A stretch of 64,000 nucleotides of DNA from Chryseobacterium sp. ISL-80. GTDB lineage: Bacteria > Bacillota > Bacilli > Bacillales > Cytobacillaceae. The notes below the pieces were generated by a model. That model made no database searches. It was given only the letters and a program-made list of their open reading frames with translations, and was not told the origin of the DNA. The stretch covers positions 248,218 to 312,217 of the forward strand of contig JAGGQZ010000017.1 in the NCBI GenBank assembly GCA_018613055.1, in the 5' to 3' direction. Made by a program: the position numbers and the translations under genes. Below, in pieces: positions 23,656 through 32,392 of the stretch; position 1 is the first letter of the stretch; every line of letters starts with the position of its first letter.

Positions 23656-25254
23656 TTATAAAAAGAAAATCAAAACCTGTGATGCAATCGCGACTGAAAT
23701 CAGCGCGAATGGATAGGCGGCGGCATAGGCGATGGATGGGTCTTCGGAGTCCATCAGCTGGTTGGCTGCGCCAAGTCCGGGTGTGCTTGTCATTCCGCCG
23801 CATAATGCGCCTAATGAGTGAATGATGCTGAGCCGGAAAAGCTTTCTTGCGATGAAAAAGCCGGCGACTACTGGCAGGATTGTGATGATTGCACCGCCGA
23901 TGACGAGATTGAAGCCTTCCTGCTGGATGACCTGGACGATACCTTTTCCGGCGGTTGTACCTGCTCCTGCAAGGAATAGGACTAGACCAATATCACGGAT
24001 GACCTGATTCGACGGCTGGTAATAGCGGGCATGGATTGGTCCCAGTCTTCCGAAGTGGCCGATGATCAGGGCAATGAATAAAGGTCCACCGGCGACGCCG
24101 AATGTGATGGTCCCTAGTTTCGGGAAGTGAATCGGCACCATCCCGGCAAGTACGCCGAGCAGCAGTACGAGACTCAACGATAAAATATGGATATTGGTCA
24201 CTGTCAGTTTTTTTCTGCTGAACAGTTTTTCGACGTCATCCAACCGGTCTTTGCTGCTGACCAGCGTCAGGACATCGCCGCGTTCAAGGCGCCATTTTGG
24301 ATTCTGGTTGAATTCGAAACCGCCTCGTTCAACTCTTGTGACTGTGACACCGTATTTGCGTCTTAATTCAAGTTCCTTGATCGTCTTCCCAATCAATTCA
24401 AGCGCATCCACGGTCACTTTGCGAAGCTCTACATTGTCATGGTTTACCGTGTTCGTCTCCACTTCACGGCCGATATCTTCGCAAAGCTTTTTCAAATCGT
24501 TTGGCAATCCGACAGCGACTAGCCTGTCCCCCACCAGAATAACGGTATCATTAAGAGCAATGATATTCCGGTCGCCGCGGATGACCCGGCTGATGACGAC
24601 CGAATTGTTCCGATTAAACTTGAGCTCTTTTAGCGTTCGTTTGTTAATAGAAGGGCTGGTCACCTCTATCGTCATGACCTCGGGCGACTCATCATTGCGG
24701 ACAGGGCCTGATTTCTTTTTCAGATCCTCCGCCAGATCGGCCTTCAGCACGCGCGGCAATAGCTGCACGAACAGCACCACTGCCAGGACGCCAAATGGGT
24801 AGGCAATCCCGTAGCCGACAGACGCAAGCGGATCGCCAGTGGCCTGAAGTGCGGCAGCAAGACCTGGTGTACTTGTCAGCGCACCGGTCATGATGCCGAT
24901 GCTCAATGCCGGCGACAGATGGAACAGCTTGGACACAATAATCGTCGTAATCGAAGCAACCAGAACGATCAGCAAGCTGATGATGCCAAACACAATTCCA
25001 CTCGTTTTCATCATCCGGAAAAAGCGCGGTCCTGCTGACAAGCCCACTGCCACGATGAATAAGCCAAGTCCCAGCTGCTGGATGACCGCTGACACCTGAT
25101 AGCCGAAATGTCCGAACACCATAGCTGCCAGCAATACACCAGACGTTCCGAGACTAAGTCCTCGTATTTTAATTTCCCCTAGTGCAGAGCCGAGAAATAA
25201 GATCACAAATAATAAAATTAACGGTTCCTCAAGCAAACCTTTTATGCCGTCCAC
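23656..25254 (-). CDS. AspT/YidE-family transporter with two RCK_C domains
   Basis: A 532-residue membrane protein. Two membrane blocks of 5-6 helices (about 5-170 and 360-530) flank a cytoplasmic region with two TrkA_C (RCK_C) domains (about 195-350). The repeated T-S-T-P-G-L-A/G-A-A and G-T-T/L-A-G-K segments are typical of the aspartate:alanine exchanger family. The substrate is unknown. The start is GTG at 25254, 8 bases after GGAGGA; the longer frame to 25338 reads through the promoter region. Confidence 0.85.
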   Translation of the reverse strand: MDGIKGLLEEPLILLFVILFLGSALGEIKIRGLSLGTSGVLLAAMVFGHFGYQVSAVIQQLGLGLFIVAVGLSAGPRFFRMMKTSGIVFGIISLLIVLVASITTIIVSKLFHLSPALSIGIMTGALTSTPGLAAALQATGDPLASVGYGIAYPFGVLAVVLFVQLLPRVLKADLAEDLKKKSGPVRNDESPEVMTIEVTSPSINKRTLKELKFNRNNSVVISRVIRGDRNIIALNDTVILVGDRLVAVGLPNDLKKLCEDIGREVETNTVNHDNVELRKVTVDALELIGKTIKELELRRKYGVTVTRVERGGFEFNQNPKWRLERGDVLTLVSSKDRLDDVEKLFSRKKLTVTNIHILSLSLVLLLGVLAGMVPIHFPKLGTITFGVAGGPLFIALIIGHFGRLGPIHARYYQPSNQVIRDIGLVLFLAGAGTTAGKGIVQVIQQEGFNLVIGGAIITILPVVAGFFIARKLFRLSIIHSLGALCGGMTSTPGLGAANQLMDSEDPSIAYAAAYPFALISVAIASQVLIFFL

Positions 25255-25498
25255 AGATGATTCCTCCAAATAGTACGTTTGTGAAAATCTACACAACATA
25301 GAATAGCACGACAAATGGCCATTTCCTAACCAAGACATTGACGAATTTATTACAAAAACAACATCCCTTTGGTGAAAACGTTTTTCTTTGCATTTTCCTC
25401 CAGGGAGTGTAACATAAACGAAAATTATTGAAGTTTGAGTTTAAAATTGCGAGGAACCTTCTCTTTTAAAAGCCGATTTTTCGTGCTGCCGAACTTTT

Positions 25499-25627
25499 TA
25501 TAGCGGAAGTTTAATTTATATAGCGACTTTTTGTCTTTTATAGCGAGTTTTCTATTTATATAGCGACTTTTCCACTTTTATAGCGACTTTTTCATTTTTA
25601 TAGCGACTTTTTCATTTATATAGCGAA
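25499..25627. repeat. Exact 20-bp repeat array, seven copies
   Basis: TATAGCG recurs with TAGCG at 25501, 25521, 25541, 25561, 25581, 25601 and 25621, every step exactly 20 bp, followed each time by a T-rich stretch (ACTTTTTCATTTA in most copies). It lies upstream of one minus gene and just after the terminator of the next. The 428-bp gap 25255-25682 holds nothing else except a T-rich leader and a terminator. Confidence 0.9.
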
Positions 25628-25655
25628 TTGGAAAAAAATGCGGATTTTTTCCAAT

Positions 25656-25684
25656 TAAAAAAGAGACTCTAAATTGAGTCTCTT
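25656..25684 (-). terminator. Terminator of the siderophore operon
   Basis: AAGAGACTC (25661-25669) pairs with GAGTCTCTT (25676-25684), then TTTTTAATTGG on the minus strand. Confidence 0.92.
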
Positions 25685-25985
25685 ACATCACTTCATAAAC
25701 ATCCTGGGAGGATTCGAGGATATAGTCTGGCTTTGGCTGGACCATTTTAGCTTTGTGTCCGGCGATATGGTCGGGATGCTTCTCCCAATTTTTCCAGTCC
25801 TGTTCTGCTTGCCAGCTGATCATCACCAGGACTTCTTCATCGCCTCGGCGGCTTTTTTTTACGAGAACCTGTTTATCAAGGAAGCCGGGCTGCTTTTCAA
25901 TCAGCATGCCCTTTTTCGAAAAGCGTTCAACCACCTGGCCGGAATGTCCCTCTTTCACAAGCAACCTCTTCATTTGATAAAACAT
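25683..25985 (-). CDS. HmoA-like heme-degrading/antibiotic-biosynthesis-type monooxygenase
   Basis: A 100-residue ABM-fold protein. The sequence K-R-L-L-V-K-E-G-H, Q-P-G-F-L-D, E-V-L-V-M-I-S-W and W-E-K-H-P-D-H-I-A-G-H resembles Bacillus HmoA, including the tryptophan and histidine expected near haem. Its ATG overlaps the stop of the yclQ-like gene (TAATG), making it the last gene of the Fur-controlled operon, which fits a role in releasing iron from haem. Haem-degrading activity is inferred. Confidence 0.75.
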   Translation of the reverse strand: MFYQMKRLLVKEGHSGQVVERFSKKGMLIEKQPGFLDKQVLVKKSRRGDEEVLVMISWQAEQDWKNWEKHPDHIAGHKAKMVQPKPDYILESSQDVYEVM

Positions 25986-26920
25986 TACAATGCCGACCTC
26001 ACTTCTTCGATCATTGACTTTAGTGACTGCAAACCGCCGCCGCTTAGGTACCAGTTGGTTCCGTCCAGGTAAATGACCTTTCCATTTTTAAAAGCGTCTG
26101 TCTTTTTCACGAGCTCGTTTTCGATGGTTTCCTTCGCGCCGACTTCGCCTCCTACAGCTGCGGTGCGGTCGATGACGAACAAAATTCCTGGGTTTTTCTC
26201 AAGGATGTATTCGAATGTGATGCTCTGGCCGTGGGTGGATGCTTCGATTTTTTCATCTGCTGCCTTGAAGCCGAACTCATCGTGGATGAATCCGTAACGT
26301 GACCCGGAGCCATATGCACTTACCTTTCCTTCATTCGCGAGCACGAGCAATGCTTTTTCATCTGCAGCGGATGCTTCTTTATTGATTTCATCGACACTTG
26401 CATTAATGACCGCCAATTTATCAGCAACAACATCATCTTTATCAAAAATTTCGCCGATCAGCTTCATGTTCTTTTCAAAAGAGAACATGTAATTCGTGTA
26501 GTCCATGCCGACAAATACGGTTGGAGCGATTTCTGCGAACTGATCATACAGTTCCGCCTGTCTTGCGGAAATGAAGATGACGTCAGGCTTCATGGCATGT
26601 ATGGCTTCAAAATCAGGCTCCTTCAGGCTGCCGACATTCGTATATTCCTTGCCTGCATATTTCTCTAGGTACTCAGGAACGATTGCCTGTGGAACACCGG
26701 TCACCTTCACATCCAGCTCATCAAGTGTATCCAGCACACCGAAATCGAAAACGACTACTTTTTCTGGATTCTTTTTGACTGTAGCTTCCCCGTACTCATG
26801 CTTGATGGTCATTTCCTTTGTTTCTCCAGCTGATGCTGTTTCTGCTTTTTCCTCAGAGCCACAAGCTGCCAATGCGAATAACATCGATAAAACTAAAGCA
26901 AATTGATAGATTTTTTTCAT
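25985..26920 (-). CDS. yclQ: Petrobactin-type siderophore-binding lipoprotein
   Basis: A 311-residue class III substrate-binding protein with a lipobox (F-A-L-A-A-C20) and mature N-terminal C-G-S-E-E. The two lobes are joined by a long helix (about 165-195). T-V-K-K-N-P-E-K-V-V-V-F-D-F and the S-A-Y-G-S-G-S-R-Y-G-F-I segment resemble YclQ, which binds petrobactin and catecholate precursors. Operon order yclN-O-P-Q is identical to Bacillus subtilis. Confidence 0.88.
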   Translation of the reverse strand: MKKIYQFALVLSMLFALAACGSEEKAETASAGETKEMTIKHEYGEATVKKNPEKVVVFDFGVLDTLDELDVKVTGVPQAIVPEYLEKYAGKEYTNVGSLKEPDFEAIHAMKPDVIFISARQAELYDQFAEIAPTVFVGMDYTNYMFSFEKNMKLIGEIFDKDDVVADKLAVINASVDEINKEASAADEKALLVLANEGKVSAYGSGSRYGFIHDEFGFKAADEKIEASTHGQSITFEYILEKNPGILFVIDRTAAVGGEVGAKETIENELVKKTDAFKNGKVIYLDGTNWYLSGGGLQSLKSMIEEVRSAL

Positions 26921-26938
26921 GGTATTTCTCCCCTTTTA

Positions 26939-27700
26939 CTAAGAATTAAAATAAACGCAAATCCGGCAATTGTTCATTTCTTGGATTGGGATATCCATAT
27001 CGTAAATTTCTTTTAATGCGTCTGACTGGATGACTTCCCTTGTTGGGCCATCCTTGATGACTTTGCCATCCTTCAAGGCAACAATCCGGTCTGAATATAC
27101 GGAAGCAAAATTGATGTCATGGAGGACGATGACGACCGTTTTTCCGAGATCATCGACCAGCTGGCGCAGGATTTTCATAATCTGGACGGAGTGCTTCATG
27201 TCCAGGTTGTTCAGCGGTTCATCAAGCAGGATATACTCGGTATCCTGGGCGATGACCATCGCGATGAATGCTCGCTGTTTTTGCCCACCAGATAATTCAT
27301 CCAGGTAACGGTCCTGCATATCCCTAAGGTGCATATAGTCGATCGCCTGGTCAACGAACCGCTCATCCTCATCGGTCAGCCTTCCCTTTGAATAGGGAAA
27401 CCTTCCGAAAGAAACGAGTTCACGGATGGTCAGGCGGACATTCATGTAATTGGACTGTTTCAGGATCGAGACAACCTTCGAGAATTCATTCGACTTCATT
27501 TTCCTAACATCGGTCTGGTCGATGAGCACCTCTCCGGAATCAGCATCAAGCAGCCGGCTGACCATTGAAAGCAGCGTCGATTTCCCGGCGCCATTCGGAC
27601 CGATGAACGAAGTGATCTGGCCTCTTTGGATGGTGACCGTCACATCCTCGACGACACTCTTCTTTCCGTAAAATTTGGACAGTGAACGAATTGAAATCAT
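26939..27700 (-). CDS. yclP: Siderophore ABC transporter ATPase
   Basis: A 253-residue FecE-type ATPase with Walker A G-P-N-G-A-G-K-S-T, signature L-S-G-G-Q-K-Q-R-A and Walker B Y-I-L-L-D-E-P. It powers petrobactin-type siderophore import with the two permeases. Its start overlaps the end of the yclO-like gene by 4 bp. Confidence 0.92.
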   Translation of the reverse strand: MISIRSLSKFYGKKSVVEDVTVTIQRGQITSFIGPNGAGKSTLLSMVSRLLDADSGEVLIDQTDVRKMKSNEFSKVVSILKQSNYMNVRLTIRELVSFGRFPYSKGRLTDEDERFVDQAIDYMHLRDMQDRYLDELSGGQKQRAFIAMVIAQDTEYILLDEPLNNLDMKHSVQIMKILRQLVDDLGKTVVIVLHDINFASVYSDRIVALKDGKVIKDGPTREVIQSDALKEIYDMDIPIQEMNNCRICVYFNS

Positions 27701-28647
27701 GTTGATCGACTCTCCTTCAGCAGTAAGTAAATGAAATACACGCCTCCGATGAAATTGATGATGACACTAAGCGTGGTGGAAAACGTGAACACTCTTTCCA
27801 CGATCCACTGGCCGCCAACCAGGGCAATCACACTGATTAAAATCGCACCGCTGATGAGGACGCTGTGTTTATAAGTTTTAAAAGCTTGATAGGATAGATT
27901 CGCAACAATCAAGCCCAAAAACGTCAGCGGTCCGACTAGGGCGGTGGACACCGAAATGAATACGGCAACGAGCACTAGCATTTTTTTTACGATAGAGTCA
28001 TAGGGGACTCCAAGGTTAATCGCGTTCTCCCTGCCAAGTGACAGCACATCGAGATAGGGCGTGAACCTCCATGCATATAGGATCAGCAGGATGATCAAGG
28101 CAACCGCCAACCATACCAGATCCGTGTTGATATTATTGAAGCTCGCAAACATCCGGTCTTGCACAATCTGAAACTCGTTCGGGTCAATCAGCACCTGCAG
28201 GAAGGTCGTTATGCTTGAGAAAAACGTTCCGACGATGATACCCACCAGCAGCAAGAAGTAGATTGGCTGATTTCCTTTTTTAAAAAGAAGCCTGTAGAGC
28301 AGCAGGGCGAACACAACCATGATGGCCACTGTCAGAATGAAGTTCACCTGTTTATTGACGACTGTGACATGACCGGAACCAAGGAAGAAAATCAGCACAG
28401 TCTGCAGCAGCATATAAAGCGAATCCAGTCCGATGATGCTTGGTGTCAGGATGAGGTTGTGGCTGATCGTCTGGAATACGACCGTTGAGTAGGCAATCGC
28501 AATTCCGGTGATCAACATCGCCGCCACCTTGTAAGCCCGCCTTGGCAGAGCATAATCAAAGCTGCCATTGAGGTCATGGAATAAGTACAAGGCACTGGCA
28601 CCAACAGCGAACAAAGCAAGGATGATTAATTTTACGGAATTACGCAT
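27697..28647 (-). CDS. yclO: Siderophore ABC transporter permease
   Basis: A 316-residue FecCD-type permease with about nine hydrophobic helices and the G-P-L-T-F-L-G-L-I-V-A-N-L motif of the coupling loop. It overlaps yclN by 8 bp and yclP by 4 bp, which indicates a single tightly coupled transcript. Confidence 0.9.
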   Translation of the reverse strand: MRNSVKLIILALFAVGASALYLFHDLNGSFDYALPRRAYKVAAMLITGIAIAYSTVVFQTISHNLILTPSIIGLDSLYMLLQTVLIFFLGSGHVTVVNKQVNFILTVAIMVVFALLLYRLLFKKGNQPIYFLLLVGIIVGTFFSSITTFLQVLIDPNEFQIVQDRMFASFNNINTDLVWLAVALIILLILYAWRFTPYLDVLSLGRENAINLGVPYDSIVKKMLVLVAVFISVSTALVGPLTFLGLIVANLSYQAFKTYKHSVLISGAILISVIALVGGQWIVERVFTFSTTLSVIINFIGGVYFIYLLLKESRST

Positions 28648-29590
28648 AGGCCTTCCTCCTAAACAGCAGGTACAGGAAGATTCCGCTGCCGATGACGCCG
28701 ACCATCAAGGAGATGGAAATCTCATAAGGATAAATCAGTACTCGACCGAGGATATCTGTGACGAGCAGAAAATTCGCCCCCAGCAGTGCTGTGTGCGGCA
28801 ATGTTTTTTGCAGATGGTCGCCTTTGAAAATCGAGATGATGTTTGGGATGATCAAGCCGAGGAACGGAATCATTCCGACCGTCAGCACGACGGTGGCTGT
28901 AATCAGTGCCACCAGGATTAATCCCGTATTGACGACACGCTTGTAGGCGAGTCCGAGATTCTTCGAAAAATCTTCACCCATTCCCGCCACCGTGAAGCGA
29001 TTGGCGAACAAGTAGGCAATCACCAGAATCGGAATACTTATGTACAAAAGCTCGTAACGGCCCATCATGATCATCGAAAAGTCTCCCTGCAGCCATGCCG
29101 ACATGTTCTGGATGACATCTGCTTTGTAAGCAAAGAATGTCGATATGGATGATAGGATATTACCCAGCATCATCCCGACGAGCGGAATGAAAATTGCATC
29201 TTTGAACTTGATCCGGTCAAGGATTTGCATGAACAAAAATGTTCCGGCAAGTGCGAACACAAACGCCACCAGCATTTTCTCGATCGTGGAAGCATTTGCA
29301 AAAAACAGCATCGAAACGAGGATTCCCAGTCTCGTCGCATCGAGTGTACCTGCCGTTGTTGGCGACACAAACTTATTCCGGCTTAGCTGCTGCATGATCA
29401 ATCCGGCGATGCTCATCCCTGCTCCGGCAAGCAGAATGGCAATCAGCCGCGGAACCCTGCTGATTAGGAAGATTTCCGTTGCTTCAGATTGGAAATCCAG
29501 AAGCTCAATTGGCGTGATGCTGCTGACTCCAACAAAGAGAGAAAGCAATGAAAGAACTATCAAAGAGGCAATCAAATAACGCTTTTTCAT
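28640..29590 (-). CDS. yclN: Siderophore ABC transporter permease, first gene of operon
   Basis: A 316-residue FecCD-type permease. The N-terminal helix is followed by the family motif R-V-P-R-L-I-A-I-L-L-A-G-A-G-M-S-I-A-G, and the C-terminal half has G-M-I-P-F-L-G-L-I-I-P-N. I choose the ATG at 29590, 7 bases after GGAG, over the ATG at 29596. A perfect Fur box lies 25-43 bp upstream. Confidence 0.9.
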   Translation of the reverse strand: MKKRYLIASLIVLSLLSLFVGVSSITPIELLDFQSEATEIFLISRVPRLIAILLAGAGMSIAGLIMQQLSRNKFVSPTTAGTLDATRLGILVSMLFFANASTIEKMLVAFVFALAGTFLFMQILDRIKFKDAIFIPLVGMMLGNILSSISTFFAYKADVIQNMSAWLQGDFSMIMMGRYELLYISIPILVIAYLFANRFTVAGMGEDFSKNLGLAYKRVVNTGLILVALITATVVLTVGMIPFLGLIIPNIISIFKGDHLQKTLPHTALLGANFLLVTDILGRVLIYPYEISISLMVGVIGSGIFLYLLFRRKAYA

Positions 29591-29614
29591 GGCCATGCTC
29601 CTAATTCATCGATA

Positions 29615-29633
29615 GATAATGATAATCATTATC
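29615..29633. promoter_or_regulatory. Fur box
   Basis: GATAATGATAATCATTATC is identical to the classical 19-bp Fur consensus, directly upstream of the yclN-like gene. The operon should be derepressed under iron limitation. Confidence 0.9.
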
Positions 29634-29776
29634 AGTTAACCTATTTAAATATTAAATGCTCTGTTTAATAAAAGTCAATAACTAAATGAGAATTTTTTTC
29701 AATTAGATTGGAATAGTATGGAGGAGGTGTCACTTAAAAGCAGGCATTTGATTAGTAGTTAACTAGTGTCTGGAAC

Positions 29777-29800
29777 GAAAAAAAGCCCCTGTCAGGAGCT
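29777..29800 (-). terminator. Terminator of the ArAE exporter gene
   Basis: AGCUCC and GGGGCU pair with one wobble, then TTTTTTTCG on the minus strand; the hairpin begins inside the last codons. Confidence 0.7.
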
Positions 29801-30850
29801 TACTTCCAATGATTTTTCGATCAATTTTTGATGCCTGATTTCGAATTGGTGGATATGGTTCAATTCTTCAAGCAGGTCATGGATCGATACCAGTTCATAG
29901 TAGATGATCGTTTCTTCGGAGAACCGGTCGGCGTCTGCCTCCCTCTCATCTACTTCATGTCTTAATAAGCTGAGCAATTCATTGACGATGGCATCATGCT
30001 CCTCGTCCAGCAAGAAATCTGGATGATGGAGTGCGGCCTTGATTGATTTTACCATCGCTTCTACTACACTCGCTTTTGACTCAGTTAGATGAATCGAAGG
30101 CAGCGAAAAAAGATTTCCGACGTGGTAATGGATTTGCCTCAAAATCGTCAGCTTTTTGAAATCATAGTGGATATTCCGCATATTCTTCCGGTCGAATTGA
30201 TGCAGCTTCCATTCTTTCTTTTGGTATTTGCACAATGTTTCAATGCTTTCCATCTCTTTGATAATTCTCTGGAAGTCTGATTTTGTTTCCCGGTGCAGAG
30301 GCTGATGCTTGGTGATTTCTGTTCCTCTGCTGGCAATCAGATTCCCTGTCTCATGAACCAGTTGCTGGATTTTTGCCTTGATGGATCTGGAGTAATCCGG
30401 CCGGATCACCAGAAGGTTCACAAGTGTCGAGACCGTCAGCCCTGTCAATGTCGTCCCTAGGCGGATGAAAAAGCTCGACAAATAGTGGTCATTGACGGTT
30501 GAAACCATCGCCACTCCTGTCAATACCGCCACCAAAGCCCCATCATGAAGCTTCAGCCGGTGACAGGCAATGATGGTCGCGACAGCAACGAGCATATAGG
30601 TAAGCGGGCTGTGCCCGAATGCAAAATTGAACACGACGGAAAACCCTGCGCCGATCGCCGATGCCGGGAATCGGACATATGCTTTTCGAATGGAATCAGC
30701 CGCTGTTGGTTCGATGGTCACAATGGCCGTGATGACTGCGAACATAGGCGGCCAGCCGAGCAGGTCACAAATCAGTGCAGTAATGAAGACAGCAATCCCC
30801 GTTTTAAGGACCCTGCCCCCAACAAAGTTGAATTTTTTCAAAAAAGCCAT
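29792..30850 (-). CDS. Aromatic acid exporter family (ArAE/FUSC) membrane protein
   Basis: A 352-residue protein with six hydrophobic helices in the first 145 residues (K-T-G-I-A-V-F-I-T-A-L-I-C and I-E-P-T-A-A-D-S) and a long helical cytoplasmic tail (150-352). This is the Bacillus ArAE_1 group, presumed efflux of aromatic acids or related anions. I prefer the ATG at 30850 (GAGG 9 bases before); an ATG five codons earlier at 30865 is possible. Confidence 0.8.
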   Translation of the reverse strand: MAFLKKFNFVGGRVLKTGIAVFITALICDLLGWPPMFAVITAIVTIEPTAADSIRKAYVRFPASAIGAGFSVVFNFAFGHSPLTYMLVAVATIIACHRLKLHDGALVAVLTGVAMVSTVNDHYLSSFFIRLGTTLTGLTVSTLVNLLVIRPDYSRSIKAKIQQLVHETGNLIASRGTEITKHQPLHRETKSDFQRIIKEMESIETLCKYQKKEWKLHQFDRKNMRNIHYDFKKLTILRQIHYHVGNLFSLPSIHLTESKASVVEAMVKSIKAALHHPDFLLDEEHDAIVNELLSLLRHEVDEREADADRFSEETIIYYELVSIHDLLEELNHIHQFEIRHQKLIEKSLEVSS

Positions 30851-30925
30851 TTTCTCATTCCTCATTTAAAAAACCTTATACTGTATCATTATAACGTAAG
30901 GATCAGGAGATAAGAAAACAACATA

Positions 30926-30955
30926 TAAAAAAAGAAAACCCTCAAAGAGGAGTTT
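30926..30955 (-). terminator. Possible terminator of the GntR-ABC operon
   Basis: AAACTCCTC and GAGGGTTT arms, followed by TCTTTTTTTAT on the minus strand. Confidence 0.6.
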
Positions 30956-30956
30956 C

Positions 30957-31649
30957 CTATTCGTTGATCACATATCCATTGCCAGAGACTTCGGTCTCCA
31001 TTGGAACCTTGATATAGATGAAGTCCAGTCCCTGCATCATCCCATACCCGCCGTTGAACTGCTCCCCATCTTCAGCGAACTGGTTAAAAGGAAAGGCGTT
31101 CGCGTACTTTACAAGTTTGACGTTCACGGGTTTTTGAGGGAAGACTTTCAGAGTTGTCTCAGTCAGTTGGATTTCCGGTGAAGTGAAACGATCCGTGATA
31201 TCGATGTTATCTATATATGAAAAAGTGGTGTAATGGGTCACTTTGACCTGATTTTCGAGAGAATTTACCTTCTCGATGAATACCGAGGCATTGATGCTCA
31301 ACGCATTGATATTCAAAGACTTTCCTTCCAACGGAAATTCCCATGATTTCATCTTCGTAAGCCCTTCTGCTTCCTCAATTTTTCCGGACTCAACAATCGA
31401 ATAAATATCGCCGTTATATCGTTCATTTTGCTGAATTTCTTGATCTGTCAAATAATCTCCCTGATAGGATTCCCCCTTTGGAACAATGAAGGAAATAATT
31501 CCAGCGCAAAGCAAAACAATTAGATAGCCTGTAAAAACTTTTGTGGTGCCACTCCCGTTCATAAACCTCGGACTGATGAACTTATTGGAGAAACTTACGA
31601 AACTAATCATGGCCAATATGATAATTAAGAACAATAAAACGAGACTCAT
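30957..31649 (-). CDS. Membrane protein of the GntR-ABC operon, unknown family
   Basis: A 230-residue protein: helices at about residues 1-20 and 36-57, then a 170-residue outside domain rich in beta-type segments (S-L-N-I-N-A-L-S-I-N-A-S-V). I do not recognise the family. It overlaps the membrane protein gene before it by 4 bp, so it is likely a partner of the ABC system, perhaps a sensor or substrate-contacting subunit. Confidence 0.65.
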   Translation of the reverse strand: MSLVLLFLIIILAMISFVSFSNKFISPRFMNGSGTTKVFTGYLIVLLCAGIISFIVPKGESYQGDYLTDQEIQQNERYNGDIYSIVESGKIEEAEGLTKMKSWEFPLEGKSLNINALSINASVFIEKVNSLENQVKVTHYTTFSYIDNIDITDRFTSPEIQLTETTLKVFPQKPVNVKLVKYANAFPFNQFAEDGEQFNGGYGMMQGLDFIYIKVPMETEVSGNGYVINE

Positions 31650-32392
31650 TTCCTCACCTCCAGGCTGTCCGAGATCAATATCGCAGATCCAAATGCAATG
31701 GTTGTTGTTAATAGAACCTTTAACAGGAACAGCAGTAGGGAGGTTTCCTTCACAAAAATTTGTCCAATATCAATGACCAGGGTGGATTCGCTGCCAGCTA
31801 CCACATTGATGAAAATGCTTCCGAAGAATAAAGCAGGAAGAAGAATGATAAAAATCCTGTTTCTTTGGACGAGCATCCCGACCAGATAGCCAAGTGCCGT
31901 GAAAAGGAACAAATACAGGATGGTCCCGGCCAGGCCCTCTGCCATCTGCAGCGTTGATAATCGCTGGCTTTCGATGAGCTCCCGCTCCTGCAGGAACAAG
32001 ACGGACAGCTTTAGCGACTGGCTCGCCAGCAAAAATGTTACTCCGCCGACGATACTTGCCCAGCCGAGGAACAGGATATTCGCTAAATGGCTGCTCAGCC
32101 TGTTGGCCACAAATGCATAATCATCAAACCGATACGCCTGGGTCGTTACGACAATCGCCGAAATGAACGCCCAGATCATCATGAAGGCAAGGATGATATT
32201 CCCTGAATAATATTTCATGTCATAACTGAAAGTATCAGAGCCTCCGCCCCCGCCTCCTTCTCCGGCAAGCGAAAACAGGATCCCGATGATTTGCAGGATC
32301 ATCAGCGAAGTGAACATTCCCCGGTAGGATTTCAATTTGAATCGGAATTGCTTTTTTACAATATCCCAGAGGTTAATTTTTGTTAAAGACAT
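31646..32392 (-). CDS. ABC transporter permease-like membrane protein
   Basis: A 248-residue membrane protein with six hydrophobic helices and a G-G-G-G-G-S-D segment in the first outside loop. Its position after the ATPase gene, which it overlaps, makes it the permease. The start is the second ATG of TTGATGATG at 32392, set by GGCGGG. It resembles ABC-2-type permeases of small bacillar YtrABCDEF-like systems only loosely. Confidence 0.7.
   Translation of the reverse strand: MSLTKINLWDIVKKQFRFKLKSYRGMFTSLMILQIIGILFSLAGEGGGGGGSDTFSYDMKYYSGNIILAFMMIWAFISAIVVTTQAYRFDDYAFVANRLSSHLANILFLGWASIVGGVTFLLASQSLKLSVLFLQERELIESQRLSTLQMAEGLAGTILYLFLFTALGYLVGMLVQRNRIFIILLPALFFGSIFINVVAGSESTLVIDIGQIFVKETSLLLFLLKVLLTTTIAFGSAILISDSLEVRK

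Noticed and set aside
25370..25386. cre-like TGAAAACGTTTTTC upstream of the AspT-type gene
   Set aside because: Two mismatches at the conserved end (no final CA), and too far from a clear promoter.
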